The translations under genes were made by a program, and so were the position numbers. Of a DNA stretch of 64,000 bases, positions 1 to 10,700 are shown in pieces. Source of the stretch: Parus major (Eukaryota > Chordata > Aves > Passeriformes > Paridae); the NCBI RefSeq assembly GCF_001522545.3, contig NC_031769.1, forward strand, positions 133,808,616 to 133,872,615, given 5' to 3'. The notes beneath the pieces are model-generated. The model did no database searches and was not told the DNA's origin. It saw only the letters and a list, made by a program, of their open reading frames with translations. Numbering within the stretch: position 1 is the first letter of the stretch; the number at the start of each line of letters is the position of its first letter.

Positions 1-560
1 TTTACAGTGAAGAGTTTCACTGAATTAAAAAATTACTCACCACTAGTAGGCATCTGAGTCTTTCACTGCCAGTTGAGGCATTTAAATTGTGCTAAACTCT
101 ACACAGGACAAATATTTTACATTAAAAAAGTAATCTGTTTTCAAGTTGTCCCACATGTAATATTTTTGAATAGCAAATGATATTTTTTCATCTACAGTTG
201 GAGAGTAATAATTTACTTCTGATCAGCCACCCATCCATTGCCCTCTCTGCAGAGAAGCCATCATGCCCAATTCGTGTCTGGCGACACACTCATCAGTAGA
301 ATCCTGAATTCTGAAATAAACAAAACTTATTTCAATATGACAGTGAAGACTTCACCTGTATATTCTATTCCAATCCATGGAGATCATTGTCAAAAAACCA
401 AAAGGAATCGTAGTCTGATACCCTTAATAGCAACTCCCTGTTTCACAGACTTTTGATTTAAAGGCTTTTCAAAATGCCTCAATATCACGCTACAGTTGTT
501 AAGGCAAATCTTTCTCTGTAAAGCAACGCTTCTGCCGCAATAAAACCGCCAACTTTTTTA
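1..560. other. AT-rich unique sequence, no gene seen
   Basis: This is AT-rich sequence upstream of the CpG island. It holds a 72-codon open frame at 238-456 with no recognisable domain, splice pattern or start context. I see no repeat family, RNA gene or clear regulatory motif in it. It may be the distal flank of whatever promoter the island at 620-1520 represents. Confidence 0.6.
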
Positions 561-690
561 GCAGTGGTAGCAGAGCTCGAAATGGAAACATCTGGTGTCG
601 TTTACGGACACATATTAAAAGAGCAGATACTAGATTTCCCTGGAAAAATCAATGTTTGCCCTTCTTCGTGGGTAAAACGGATTGCTCATG

Positions 691-709
691 CGGGCTCGAC
701 AGGAGCCCG
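691..709. repeat. GC-rich inverted repeat (7-bp arms)
   Basis: The arms cgggctc (691-697) and gagcccg (703-709) are perfect complements around a 5-nt loop. It is the first of three hairpins in the CpG island. Short GC hairpins are common in such DNA, so this alone is weak evidence of function. Confidence 0.6.
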
Positions 710-741
710 ACACACAGATGCTGCGGCTGGGATGACAGCGG

Positions 742-795
742 AGCCTCGGGGATGGCCGTGTGGGGCACACCGTGTTCCCCAGAGACCCCGAGGCT
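742..795. repeat. GC-rich inverted repeat (10-bp arms)
   Basis: The arm agcctcgggg at 742-751 pairs perfectly with ccccgaggct at 786-795 across a 34-nt loop. It lies within the CpG island and could form a stem in a 5' UTR if the region is transcribed. Confidence 0.65.
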
Positions 796-1065
796 GGGGG
801 GGATCTCTCTGCGGTACCTGAGCAGAAGCTGTTGCTGCTGATAGTCCTGCCGGAGCCCGCAGAGGAACTGGGCGGGTTGAATTCCCGGCTTTCCTCTTCC
901 GAAAAGGGCGATTCGGAAGCGGGTGATACCTTCTGCTGCGGCCGAAGGACCAAGCGGGGGATGCGGCTGCGGGACACCTCCCTTTCCAGCTGCGTCCTCT
1001 GCTCCTGCTCGGGAAGGGACACCCCGTCAGGAACCTCTCGGATGCGCCCTCCTCCTTCCATCATC

Positions 1066-1143
1066 GAGGCAGGGGCAGGCAAATCCCGGCCCCTCCGCCC
1101 CCCCCAGGGCGGGGGCAGGACGCGATTTGCCTGCCCCTGCCTC
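1066..1143. repeat. Perfect 20-bp inverted repeat with nested GC stem
   Basis: The 20-nt arm at 1066-1085 (begins gaggcagggg, ends gcaaatc) is the exact reverse complement of 1124-1143 (begins gatttgcctg). The 38-nt loop itself contains ccgccc and gggcgg, so a nested stem can form. The arms carry no mismatch. The outer arms contain the octamer-like core atttgc, on opposite strands. Possible roles are a cruciform, a structured 5' UTR or simply a recent inverted duplication. Confidence 0.8.
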
Positions 1144-1389
1144 TCCTCGCTCCCCGCCGCCGCGTCCATCCCCGGCTCCTCACCTTGCCGCTCTCCCGCA
1201 GAGGCCCCATGGCTCCTCAGTCAGCGCGCAGCCTGGAGCGGGCACCTGGCATGGGCGAGAGGGATGCGCTGAGCGGGGCTGCGCTGCCGCTGCCGCTGTC
1301 GCTGCGGCGCTGGGGGAGGCGCTGCCCGGCGCGGCCCCGCCGCTCCCGCCCCGACACGTGGTGCCGCCGCCGCCGCCGCAGCGCCCGCC

Positions 1390-1490
1390 CGCCCCCGCTC
1401 CCGGAGCCGCCCCCGCTCCCGGTACCGCTCCCGCTCCCGGAGCCGCTCCCGGTACCGGTACCGCTCCCGCTCCCGCTCCCGGAGCCGGGC
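1390..1490. repeat. GC-rich degenerate hexanucleotide repeat
   Basis: Runs of gctccc and ccggta/ccggag hexamers (for example gctcccggagcc and ggtaccggtacc) form an imperfect 6-bp tandem array. It encodes Pro/Leu/Val/Ala-rich or Gly/Ser-rich peptides in its various frames, which explains the overlapping open frames here on both strands. It ends just before the possible donor at 1492/1493. Confidence 0.75.
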
Positions 1491-1639
1491 AGGTGCGCGC
1501 CCCCTGCCCGCTGACCGGGCCCTGGCCGAGCATAAGGAAACCGGGCAGAGGGCAGGTGATGCCAGGACAAATATGACGGATGTATGGCCGTACGCTTAGC
1601 AAAATGCATCGTCACGTTTCTCTGCTTCTAAGTCGTGGA

Positions 1640-1850
1640 ATCGTAGACTGTTAAGCGTTTGGGAGGAACCTTAAAAATGATCTACTCCTAACCTCCCCGG
1701 CCACGGGCAGGGACATTTCCCACTAGACCCGAGTTGCTCAAGCCCTTATCCAAGCTGGTCCGTGAGCACTGTCACAACTGGGGCATCCACACCTCCCTGA
1801 GCAACCTGTGCCAGTGTCTCACCACCCTCACAGTGAAGAATTTATTCCTA
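1640..1850 (-). mobile_element. CR1 LINE fragment (3' end, minus orientation)
   Basis: Reading the plus strand gives the reverse complement of a CR1 3' terminus: a phrase ending in a CR1-like head near 1640, then cacgggcagggacatttcc, cactagaccc, a block near gttgctcaagccc, the 'catccacacctccctgagcaacctgt' type motif, and a final agtgaagaatttattcc. This order is typical of avian CR1 tails. The copy is 5'-truncated and decayed. It lies immediately downstream of the CpG island. Confidence 0.85.
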
Positions 1851-2250
1851 AAGTAAAGATTTTTTTACTCTTATTTTTCAGTAACATATGTTTATGGAAC
1901 ATGTAGAGAGACAAAAACTTAAAACATAAAAAACTGACATAAAACTGACAAAAATGTACTTGGTTCTCAGTTAATACATTGCATAGTGTATTTAATTGTG
2001 GTATTTTCTCTTCTTATCATTCATTGTGGTAATTGTCGTTGACCCTCCTATTGATTAATGCACATGTGGTAACCTTGTTCATCTGCTCCCCAGAGAGGGT
2101 CTACTTAAAAAACAGGCATTAGCAGGACTACAATCTGGGCTATAAGCATATGTGCACAATGGGTGAAAAGGACTGTTTTTCCACAAAAAGGATATGAATA
2201 TGAAACTCTTTTGAGATTCCACATGTATGTCTGCTTATAGGACTTAATAA

Positions 2251-2280
2251 GCTTACAGAAGTTGTGCTTACAGAAGTTGT
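2251..2280. repeat. 15-bp exact tandem duplication
   Basis: The 15-mer gcttacagaagttgt occurs twice head to tail (2251-2265 and 2266-2280). The copies are identical, so the duplication is recent or the sequence is constrained. Confidence 0.9.
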
Positions 2281-2324
2281 ACTTCCAGCATCATATTTTT
2301 GGGCAAAGATTCCCTTTATATTTA

Positions 2325-2378
2325 TGCTTCCTACTGTCCTGGTTTCAGCTGTGCTTCCTACTGTCCTGGTTTCAGCTG
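2325..2378. repeat. 27-bp exact tandem duplication
   Basis: A 27-nt unit starting tgcttcctactgtcctgg and ending cagctg is present twice without a mismatch (2325-2351 and 2352-2378). It sits 45 bp from the 15-bp duplication at 2251-2280. Both look like replication-slippage or end-joining duplications. Confidence 0.9.
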
Positions 2379-2771
2379 GGATATAGTGAATTTTCCCATG
2401 ACACCTATAAAGGGCCCCAGTTTCTGTTGGGAACTTCTCTTTGCTATTAGACCATAAATATTAAATACCGTCTCAAAAATAATTAAGAGAAAATGTGCCT
2501 TTAATGTATAGTGCAGAGAGTATAGCATCAGTAGCAGGAAAGATGATGCATTTGTCCAGACCTCGAAGAGGAAAGAGGACTCTGGTAAGTACTGACGCAC
2601 TGATTGTTGTATATCCAAAGAGTCATAATTACTAATTTATTAACCTGGCATCAGAATTAGATCCATTACTTATGTAGAGCTCCAAGCTATGCTCTGCCAA
2701 AAAGATGATACCATCCTTCCCTGGCAGTGACAAGACATCTATAATTCAGAGACGTGAGATAGTTACAGCTG

Positions 2772-2788
2772 AAAAAAAAAAAAAAAAA
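2772..2788. repeat. Poly-A tract (17 nt)
   Basis: A pure run of 17 adenines. No retroposon body is recognised directly upstream, so this may be a simple homopolymer rather than a retrotransposed tail. Confidence 0.85.
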
Positions 2789-3083
2789 GCCTAAAATTCC
2801 TGTAATAAAAATTCTGTGAGTATAAAATATCTTCTAAGCACCGGCATCTACCATCCTGCCACAAAATATCAGGAAGAATTCTGGACCTTTCCCTACTGCT
2901 CTAAGACTGTTTCCATGGAAAATTGCAAGTCATATTTTAATTACACAAATTTGCTTTTTCACTCATCAGAGATCAGGGCACCTGGGACTGTGGGATTCTC
3001 CTGCAAGCCACCCGTGGCACACGAGGTGGAAATTTCCCACGTACATTTGCAAAGCTGTTGTACCAATAGTAAGAGTAAGGAGA

Positions 3084-3117
3084 AGCTGTGCAACAGCACT
3101 GCCATTGCCATAGTAAC
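3084..3117 (-). promoter_or_regulatory. RFX X-box-like site, copy A of a 34-bp module
   Basis: On the minus strand 3117-3104 reads GTTACTATGGCAAT, close to the RFX X-box pattern (GTTRCC-AT-GGYAAC type). The surrounding 34 bp match 27510-27543 at 28 of 34 positions without gaps. RFX sites act in promoters or enhancers of ciliary and neuronal genes. A site match alone does not prove binding. Confidence 0.35.
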
Positions 3118-6100
3118 TCAGCTCCAGAGCTGCTGCTGCTGCTGATTCAATTGTCGGAGCCTGTTTTATCTTTTTCCATTTCAAGCTCAAATTTTTGCCT
3201 TACCAAGAAACAAGATACGAGAAGCAAAGTCTTCAGGCTGCCTCAGGATTCATAATGGGATGTGATTCCCTTTGATCTTCTCTCCTCTTGGCATAGAGAT
3301 TTATAGCCTTATCATAAATCATAAAACAATCATTAACTTTCAAGAAAACATTTTTTCCCCTTACAGTCATGTATATCTTATAAATATTGAGGAATTAAGT
3401 CACTTTTCAGTAGCTGATGAATTGATTCACTTTTAAGTCACTTATTAAAATATTTTTCTTTGCACTAGTTAATCATCAGTACTGGGAGGAACACATATTT
3501 GATATGAACATGTGATATCACTCTTATTCCTCTCTTCTGTCTTTTACCAGCAGGATCTCTGCACTACCTATAAAACTAATTTATAATTTCATAACCAGTG
3601 TGTAACTGAAGAAATCTGTGTTTGCTGTAAAGAAAAAATGTTATGCATTCATAAGGGCCTCAGAAAACCTACAGAACACAATGTCTTCTTAGCCTTTCCT
3701 TGCTTTGCTCCCTCCTGAAAAATAACAGCTCTCCGGGAAGCTGCAGAGGGCTGCAGATTCAGCAGAAGCTCCAGGACGCCAGGAGCTGCCAGGGCAAGCT
3801 GGGCACTGTGCCAGGCCCTGGGGTTAGACCTTATGCCTTCCTGAGTGGGGAACAAGGTATGTGAAGCAGTTTTTATTCTGGCCTTTGCTACCAAGTTCTT
3901 CATTTTGTTAGAGTGCTCTTCCAGAAGAAAGTTGCTGGGGAGAGAAGATGCAGTGAAATAGAGAAGATCACAGACTATGTTTTGCTGCTGCCTCTGAATT
4001 TTCTCAGTGGGAGGGGGATGGGATTCTAATTCAGCAAAGTTTTGCTGGCCAGCAGTTAGCTGTGTCCATTAGCACAGCACAAGGAACTCATTGCATTGAC
4101 ACTTCCACATCTGAACTGCTGAGAGAAAAGCTTCACCTGATGTTTTTCAAAGCTTTCTGTGAAATTTGTTTTTCTAAGTTTATTTGTTCCATCTGATGGC
4201 ACATTGTTTTAAGACATCCACAAAAACTGTTTTCCTGTTTGCTTTCTTGCAGTGTAGTAGATTTGCTCATGAGCTGCCAGAATAACAGCAGGAAAGCTGT
4301 ACAGTAAAAGTTTCAAAATCCTAATTAGGTACCCAAATACCTCAGTTCCGAATTCTGCACTTCGGAAGAATAAGCAAAAACCATAACATACTCAGGAGAG
4401 CATCACCCAGAGCTCAGCAGTATGTACAAGAGTACCTTTGCACCTTTCCACACAAGAGGTTTATTCATCCTGCCAGGAGAGACCGAGTGTCAACTGTGAC
4501 CTTTGCTGTGGTATAGCCTTTAATGTTTCTTTCTGTTTCTATGAATTTTCCTTTTCTGTGTAGCTCATCTTCAGCAAGAGGACTCATTTTGTTTCAATCA
4601 GTCCTTCAGAATGGAAGGAAGCAGGACTTGTAGGAAGTCAAGAGACAGCAGTCATCCCAGGTAGCAAAAGGAGTGGAACTCTTCTTTATGTGTGTGTAAT
4701 AATTAAAATAATTAAAAGGCTGAACAAGGATTCCTGCCTTATGTGAATTCTTACTCAACAGTCACCTCATGCACCTTTGCTATTTTTATGCTGTCATCAT
4801 TTGGTAGTTGCATATACTTGCATAATTTGATTTTGTGGAGAAGTGAATGCTTCCACACTCAGATTATCACCCAAACAATGCTGATCCAAAACCAGGCTGG
4901 CTCATAGCTCAGATCAGAACTGTTTCAAATTTTTATAATACTGAAAGTACTTGTGGGCATTTGGGATGGAAACCAAATACACATTTTGTGGTCTTATGTT
5001 CATTAGGGTTAAATGGCTTTCTCGCAAAGTTATTTTGAACTGGAGAGTTTTGGTGCCTAAATTTCTCTAGATTCAATTTCATGGGCCTGAGTTTTTCTTT
5101 TATATTTTAGCACTGGGCTTTCACAGGTTGACACAAAGTGCAGGCAATACCTGTACTGGCCATAGGCCATGTTTTGGTTTTGAATTACATCACCCTCTGC
5201 GGTTCAGTGATGAATGAGGCAGAGGGCAGAGCTGGGCCCTGTAATCCCAAGACCATATGATTTCATTAATGCAGGCACATAGCTGATAATGCTTCTGTTG
5301 GTGACTTTGAAAGCATTTGTACTTTGCCAGCTGAGACAAGTTTGCTTATCAAATGTGTTGATCCTGTTTTTCAATTCAGATGGGTTGTAGAATATCAGCA
5401 GATCTCACTCAAACACTTCACAAATGCTGAAAAGAAGACCATCTGGAGCTAACCATTTTCACAGCAATAGCTTACATTAGAGGTCAGCAGAGAATTACCT
5501 GGAAAAATTCTCTCATCCTCTTTCAGAAATATGAGAAAATAAGAGAAAGATGAGAAGACAATTAATATCATTATAAGACAGAGAAGACAGAAAAAGGGAA
5601 GGATTGCTTCATATTGGTCTTGGGCAAAATAATAGAATAATTAATGTAGGATTCTGACAACACAAATCATAGGTTAAAAATAAAAGTAATAGATATCAGG
5701 ACATCTTTACAGGAAGCATATCATGTAAGAAAGGCTCATTGGAGTGAATAGTGGCATTTTATAACTTGCAGCCAAATTCAAAGAAAAAACATCTGGGACA
5801 AATAATAAAGCTCTGCCAACAGGAGGGAAACTGTTTTGGAAAGTAAATTTGAGAAAAATGCTTTCAGCCCTTAGTAGCCAGTATCTCAATATGAGTTCTT
5901 AGATTTAGACTGTGGTTAAGAGAACTAATGCAGAAGAAGTGAAATATTTAGCTGAAATCTGGGAGGGATCTTGCCTGTGTACACAGTGTAAGATGTCTGC
6001 TGGAACAGTGTGTTCAGTACTATTGGGAAAGAGTTCAAGGGATATCCTACTTTCTGTAAGACATTTATTTAATCTGACTTCTGATAAGAGTCCTGTGATC

Positions 6101-7586
6101 TGTTTGTTCTAGACAGATCCCTGTCAGTACTATTCAGTGAAATGCAAGCCAGAAAGCAACCTAAAGCACTGTGCACTCTCAGATGTTCCTGAAGCAGCCT
6201 ATATATGTAGAAAGGCTCACTTGTCTGACTTCAGGCATCTGAAGTTACTGTGTGAAGTTATGATATACAGAGGCAGAGTCATGGCAAGCAGGCACATCTG
6301 TGCCTGTGCCCACATTGGAGATGGAGGTACAGCAATTGGTACGTGGCCAGCAACTGCCTGGATTTAAACTTCTCTCCCCAGGGGTCCCAGAACTCTGCCA
6401 AAACTCATGACTCAGCTCTGCATCCAAACAGTTTGGTAAATATGTGAAATTTGGGTTAAAGTCCAGATTTGATCTGCTTTTGAAATAGTGTAAACCCATT
6501 AAAAAAGTCTTTCTAGAAATGATTTCCATTACTTGTTGTAACAGGCACTCTCATCAAACTCTGTTAGTTTGTAGATGTGCGGTTTAAGTGGCACAGAAAT
6601 ATTCTGTGTTTTAGATTTTAGCTGTGCCTCAGCTGCAACAGAACAAGATCTGGTATTGCTATATAGGTCTAATTTTTCTAATTCATAAATGGTTGTACAT
6701 AGCAGGACACGTATTTTGATAATCTCTGAGAAGATTACTACATGGTCCAATGTAAAAGATTAGGAGTGGCCTTGTTATGATTCAGAAAATCCAACTATTT
6801 ACGCTCAATAATGGTATCCTACTGCAACATATGGCTTCTTTATATAATGTAAATTCTATACAGATTTGCAGTAGATGGGCTGTGATGCTTGGGATGCAGC
6901 TGTGGTGAGGTCCTGAAAAAGATGACAGTGTGCTGCTATTTCTGGTAGATGAGTCCTGGTGTAATCTTCAGCCTTAATTGGTTTAGGTTTTGGTATGATA
7001 TTGCTGAAACCTGAATACTCAGGGGAAGCAGATTGGTTAGAGACAGACACACACAATGGCTTTTACCTCATTTTGAAAGCTTTTCTGCTTTGGGGCAAGT
7101 GTTTACTTTTATCTTGGATCAGTGGTATCAGCCAAGCATTATTTAAGCTGGAGAACACAAACGTGGTGGATCTGAGTGATATTTTTTATATCAAGTCAGA
7201 AAAAGTGAGAAAGTAAGTAGTGGTGGTATTCAGCAGTTAATTATTTCTGAGTGCTGCATCTCCTAGATTATCAAGGAAATTATTTTAGTATCTTGCTTGA
7301 TTTTCCTCAGAACCTTATGTGTGAAATTATGAAGATACAGAGAGGCTTATAGTATATAGCCTTTGCATCACAGAGTGGACAGAAAAAGCATTTGATTGGG
7401 AATCCAAAGTGCAGCTTGGATATTTTTATTTCTGTCTGGGTACAAGTGTCATTTGTGAAAGGATTTTTATTACCCCAAAACAGATTACTGAGAAGTGTCT
7501 GCTCATTTAATTTGCAGACTTAACTGGATTTCTGTGTTCTGATGCGTAAAAAATTTATTTCTGATCTACTTTTATTGTATTCTTAG

Positions 7587-7710
7587 CATGCAAATAGAGA
7601 AGAGTCTGATTTTGAATCCACTTCACTGTGGGAAATGCAAAGGATGCAGTAAAATGTGTGTATCAGAAAATTTCCCAGGAATTGAAGCACATTCTTGCAG
7701 AGCTCTTAAG
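7587..7710 (+). CDS. Candidate cysteine-rich internal exon (unidentified)
   Basis: A pyrimidine-rich tract ending ttcttag precedes position 7587, and AAG/gtgagc, a near-ideal donor, follows 7710. The 124-nt interval is open in one frame (first base completes a codon, then 41 codons starting with an ATG at 7588). The peptide has Cys at residues 14, 17, 20, 24 and 37 and a His at 35, around HCGKCKGCSKMC, so C-x2-C-x2-C-x3-C followed by H-x-C. This recalls metal-binding or disulfide-rich segments; the first four Cys have ferredoxin-like spacing, but without the usual following Pro. I do not recognise the family. If unspliced, the frame stops at 7740 after 50 codons. It could be a chance open frame with splice-like edges. 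Confidence 0.35.
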
Positions 7711-7740
7711 GTGAGCTCAAAATTAGTTGAAGACATTTAA

Positions 7741-10700
7741 TATGTTTAAAAGTATGAACTCTCACTGAGCTGGTGTCTAACATGGTGCTTAAGAGCTCTC
7801 TCCTTTGAATCAAAGTAATGCCTTGCCAATTACCACATGCTTCTGCCAAAATGTAATGACTGGAATCGGTACAAATTTCATCAGTTTATAAAAACATTCA
7901 CTCAGGAGAGAAAGGCAAAATGAGATATCATGATGGTGGAGAAGGAGATGGCATCTAGATGTCCCCACAGGCTCCTTGGTACGAGCCAGAAGGCGCTGCA
8001 CGTGCTGTAGCCAAGTGAGATGTGATACAGGAGGTGACAACGGGTTCTAAGTCCCCGGGAGGCAAACACAAGGCAATGGGGAAAGGATGGCAAGGGTACA
8101 CATCTGATCTGAGGCACTGCTGGTCAAATAATAATATGATTTCCCATAATCCATGAGCACAAATCTATTTCAACTGCAACTGAATTAAGAAAACCAGCGT
8201 AAACTGTACATAATTGCCATTGTCAGTAGCTGTCCAGCTTCAGGGAAGAGCATAAACTGTATTAGCAGAGCATTGTAATTTGAGCTCAGGATAACTAAAT
8301 TGAATTTAACCAAATTTCAAAGGTAACAGCAGAAGAATGGTCAAAGCAGAAGCATTTTACCTTGGTCCTTTAAAATGGCAAAAATGTGAATAATACTTTC
8401 CCCCTCCCACCACCACCAAGTAGACTTTAAAAACAAAAGTCTTGCGAAGTCTTTTATCCTAATCTTCTTATTAAGCACTCTATTAGTCCTTCTGGGTTGC
8501 TTTGAGAATAAGATTTGGGATATACGTGAATTTTTTAGTACTGAGGTTCAGTATTGAACAAGTAGGAATTTATATATGTGCATTCCTCTGTAAACTAGTT
8601 CATGAAAACTTGAATAGCTCAGATGAAGAACCAGAAATGTTTCTTTTTCATTTATTCAACTGATGTTATGGTATTTATATTTTGATCTTTTTCTTAGAGC
8701 CTGGTGTTGGTTCTATCAACTTCATAGTGTTGATGTATATAAGCCAAGGAGCATAACACAGTTATTCTTCTCCTGCTCTTGTTCCTTTCTGTCTTTACTG
8801 ACATTCTTGGCTAGACACTTAGCCAGCAGTGTTGTCCACATAGGCACTCTGTGAGAAGGTTTGGAGGTTGAATTGTGAACAGGGACAAGGCCTTTTTATC
8901 TATTTTTTCTGTATCTATTTCAGTGTGATCTTGAACAAGGCCTTGAAATGCTACTTCATATAAATAATAGATGGTAATGTTAACAGAAGTAAATGGTTAA
9001 GCTTAATGACTTCAACATCAGAAAGATTATCAGGATGCCAGTTAGGCTACAAATTCTTAAACAGCCAAATGGAATTACTAAATGGATTCAAAATCACTGG
9101 TGTGAGAGTTTTGGAGCAGTGTATTTGTAGTTCACAAATTTCTCTAACCTGTGTATGGTTCCTGACAGGTAATTTCTGCTTGATAACATCCTCCCACATA
9201 ACATGTGAATAAGGTATGTTGTTATCATCCTCTCATTCCCTTTCACTAAGGTAAGTGTGCCAACTGGGATGTTGCAGTTAAAAGGCAAATGCCACTTTTT
9301 TTTTTCTCTTTTTTAATTTTTCCTTTTTTTTTTTAATCTAGGCATCTACTTTGGCAATATCAAATTTTCCTCAATTGTCAATAAATAACAGTGGGACTGC
9401 TTTGATTCAAAGCCTTGTGAAGTTTCTGAGAACATTGAATACATGAAGGGTATAAATAAGAGTGCCTCACTTTAAAGAAAAGATGTATGTTTGTAGGGGT
9501 GCTGAAGATTTTTCATGTTTATAAGTGTCAAGAAGAAGAAATGAGAATTTCAATCCTAATTTTGCATCTGCTTTGGTAATTTTATTTACACTCTGAGTTT
9601 GCAATTTTATTTCATTTTTCTCTAAAAGAAGACAAGATAAACATGGAAATATTTCCTACTGATAATGAATTGTTGACCGTGTCAAATACAGTGTTGATTT
9701 ATAGTGTGGCTGTTAAGCCAAAAGAACTGAATGCAGTTTGAGCCATGAATTATGGGTAACAGTGCAAGACTACATCAGCTCCCCTCACCTTTTTCTGATC
9801 CTCAGCTGTGTTTTGCAGGCAGTGCCCTTTGGCTGTGGTGGGGCGATGGCAGAACTCCTGCTGAGATGTGTGTTGGCTCTCTCTGTGTTGCTCCAAACTG
9901 GCTGGAGGCACCCAGCCAGCAATGCCCAGCTGCACATGTCTGACACCCAGTCCCTCGGCTCAATTTAATTGCTAATTGCAACAAATGCCTCCCAGAATCT
10001 GAGTGCAGGGGCATCTGTGTAAGTGTAGGGACAGGAAGGAATCGTGTCAGAGCTGATTTCATACCCCATTCCCCCTGGGAGCTGCCCTGGGTACAGTGCC
10101 ACCTGGCACCAGTGGCTTTCAGCATGCCCTGCTGCAGCACAAAATGGTGTTGGGCAAGCTTTAGTTCAGGAAAGACCAAGGGATTGGGCCCAAATATTTG
10201 TGAAATATGATTCAAACCCACAGTCCCTGTATACCCATAATTTCCAGCACAGCTAAAGATTATCTTCTGCCCATAGTTCCTACCAAAAGTAAGGTCTAAG
10301 CTTTGAATTGCTGTAGATACTAAGAGGGACTTGAATTAATACAGTTATTACACATTTCACATTATTTCACATTTCAATTTGATAGGAATTTCAGAAGATT
10401 CAAAATCAATATGTTAAAATTTTTCTATTCTACACATTAGTTTTCCTGTTTTCCTTGTACTTTGTTCTCTTAATCTAGATGTCAGGTGGTCAGTGGGCCT
10501 TTTACATTATTTTAGGGACAAGCAATGAAGGTTCAGACTTTCAAAAGTGTTAAATTTTTGTTCAAAAAGTGAATAGAATGTATTTTAGTATGGTAAATTG
10601 TAGATTCCCTTTATTCTATATACCTCTTATTTTTTCTTGTCATTTTCATTTTGATGTAGATATTTTTCAAGTCATTATGAGAGACTATCATTAGTGTTTA

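Larger units (their letters stand above)
620..1520. promoter_or_regulatory. CpG island, candidate promoter / 5' exon
   Basis: Sequence composition changes abruptly from AT-rich to very GC- and CpG-rich near 620 and back near 1520. Inside are an Sp1-type GC box (gggcggg, near 867), a perfect E-box CACGTG at 1355-1360, several GC-rich hairpins and a possible splice donor CAG/GTGCGC at 1492/1493. Open frames of 109-217 codons exist on both strands, but overlapping long frames are expected in GC-rich DNA and none resembles a protein I know. In vertebrates such islands usually mark promoters of broadly expressed or developmental genes. Direction of transcription cannot be decided. A GC-rich repeat-derived island is the alternative. 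Confidence 0.6.
1851..7586. other. Gene-free AT-rich stretch with small duplications
   Basis: No exon, RNA gene or large mobile element is recognised in this stretch. Noted small features are two tandem duplications at 2251-2378, a 17-nt A run at 2772-2788, an RFX-like site at 3104-3117 and a short CTG run at 3128-3143. The predicted open frames (60-109 codons) have no family resemblance and are at chance length for this composition. Confidence 0.6.

Noticed and set aside
630..1602. Frames of 109-217 codons in the CpG island
   Set aside because: Several overlap on both strands and none has a recognisable domain, so I describe a CpG island rather than a CDS. A 5' coding exon is not excluded.
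5178..5195. 18-bp word tttgaattacatcaccct also at 20981-20998
   Set aside because: The flanks do not align; a single 18-mer match could be chance or a remnant of an unidentified repeat.
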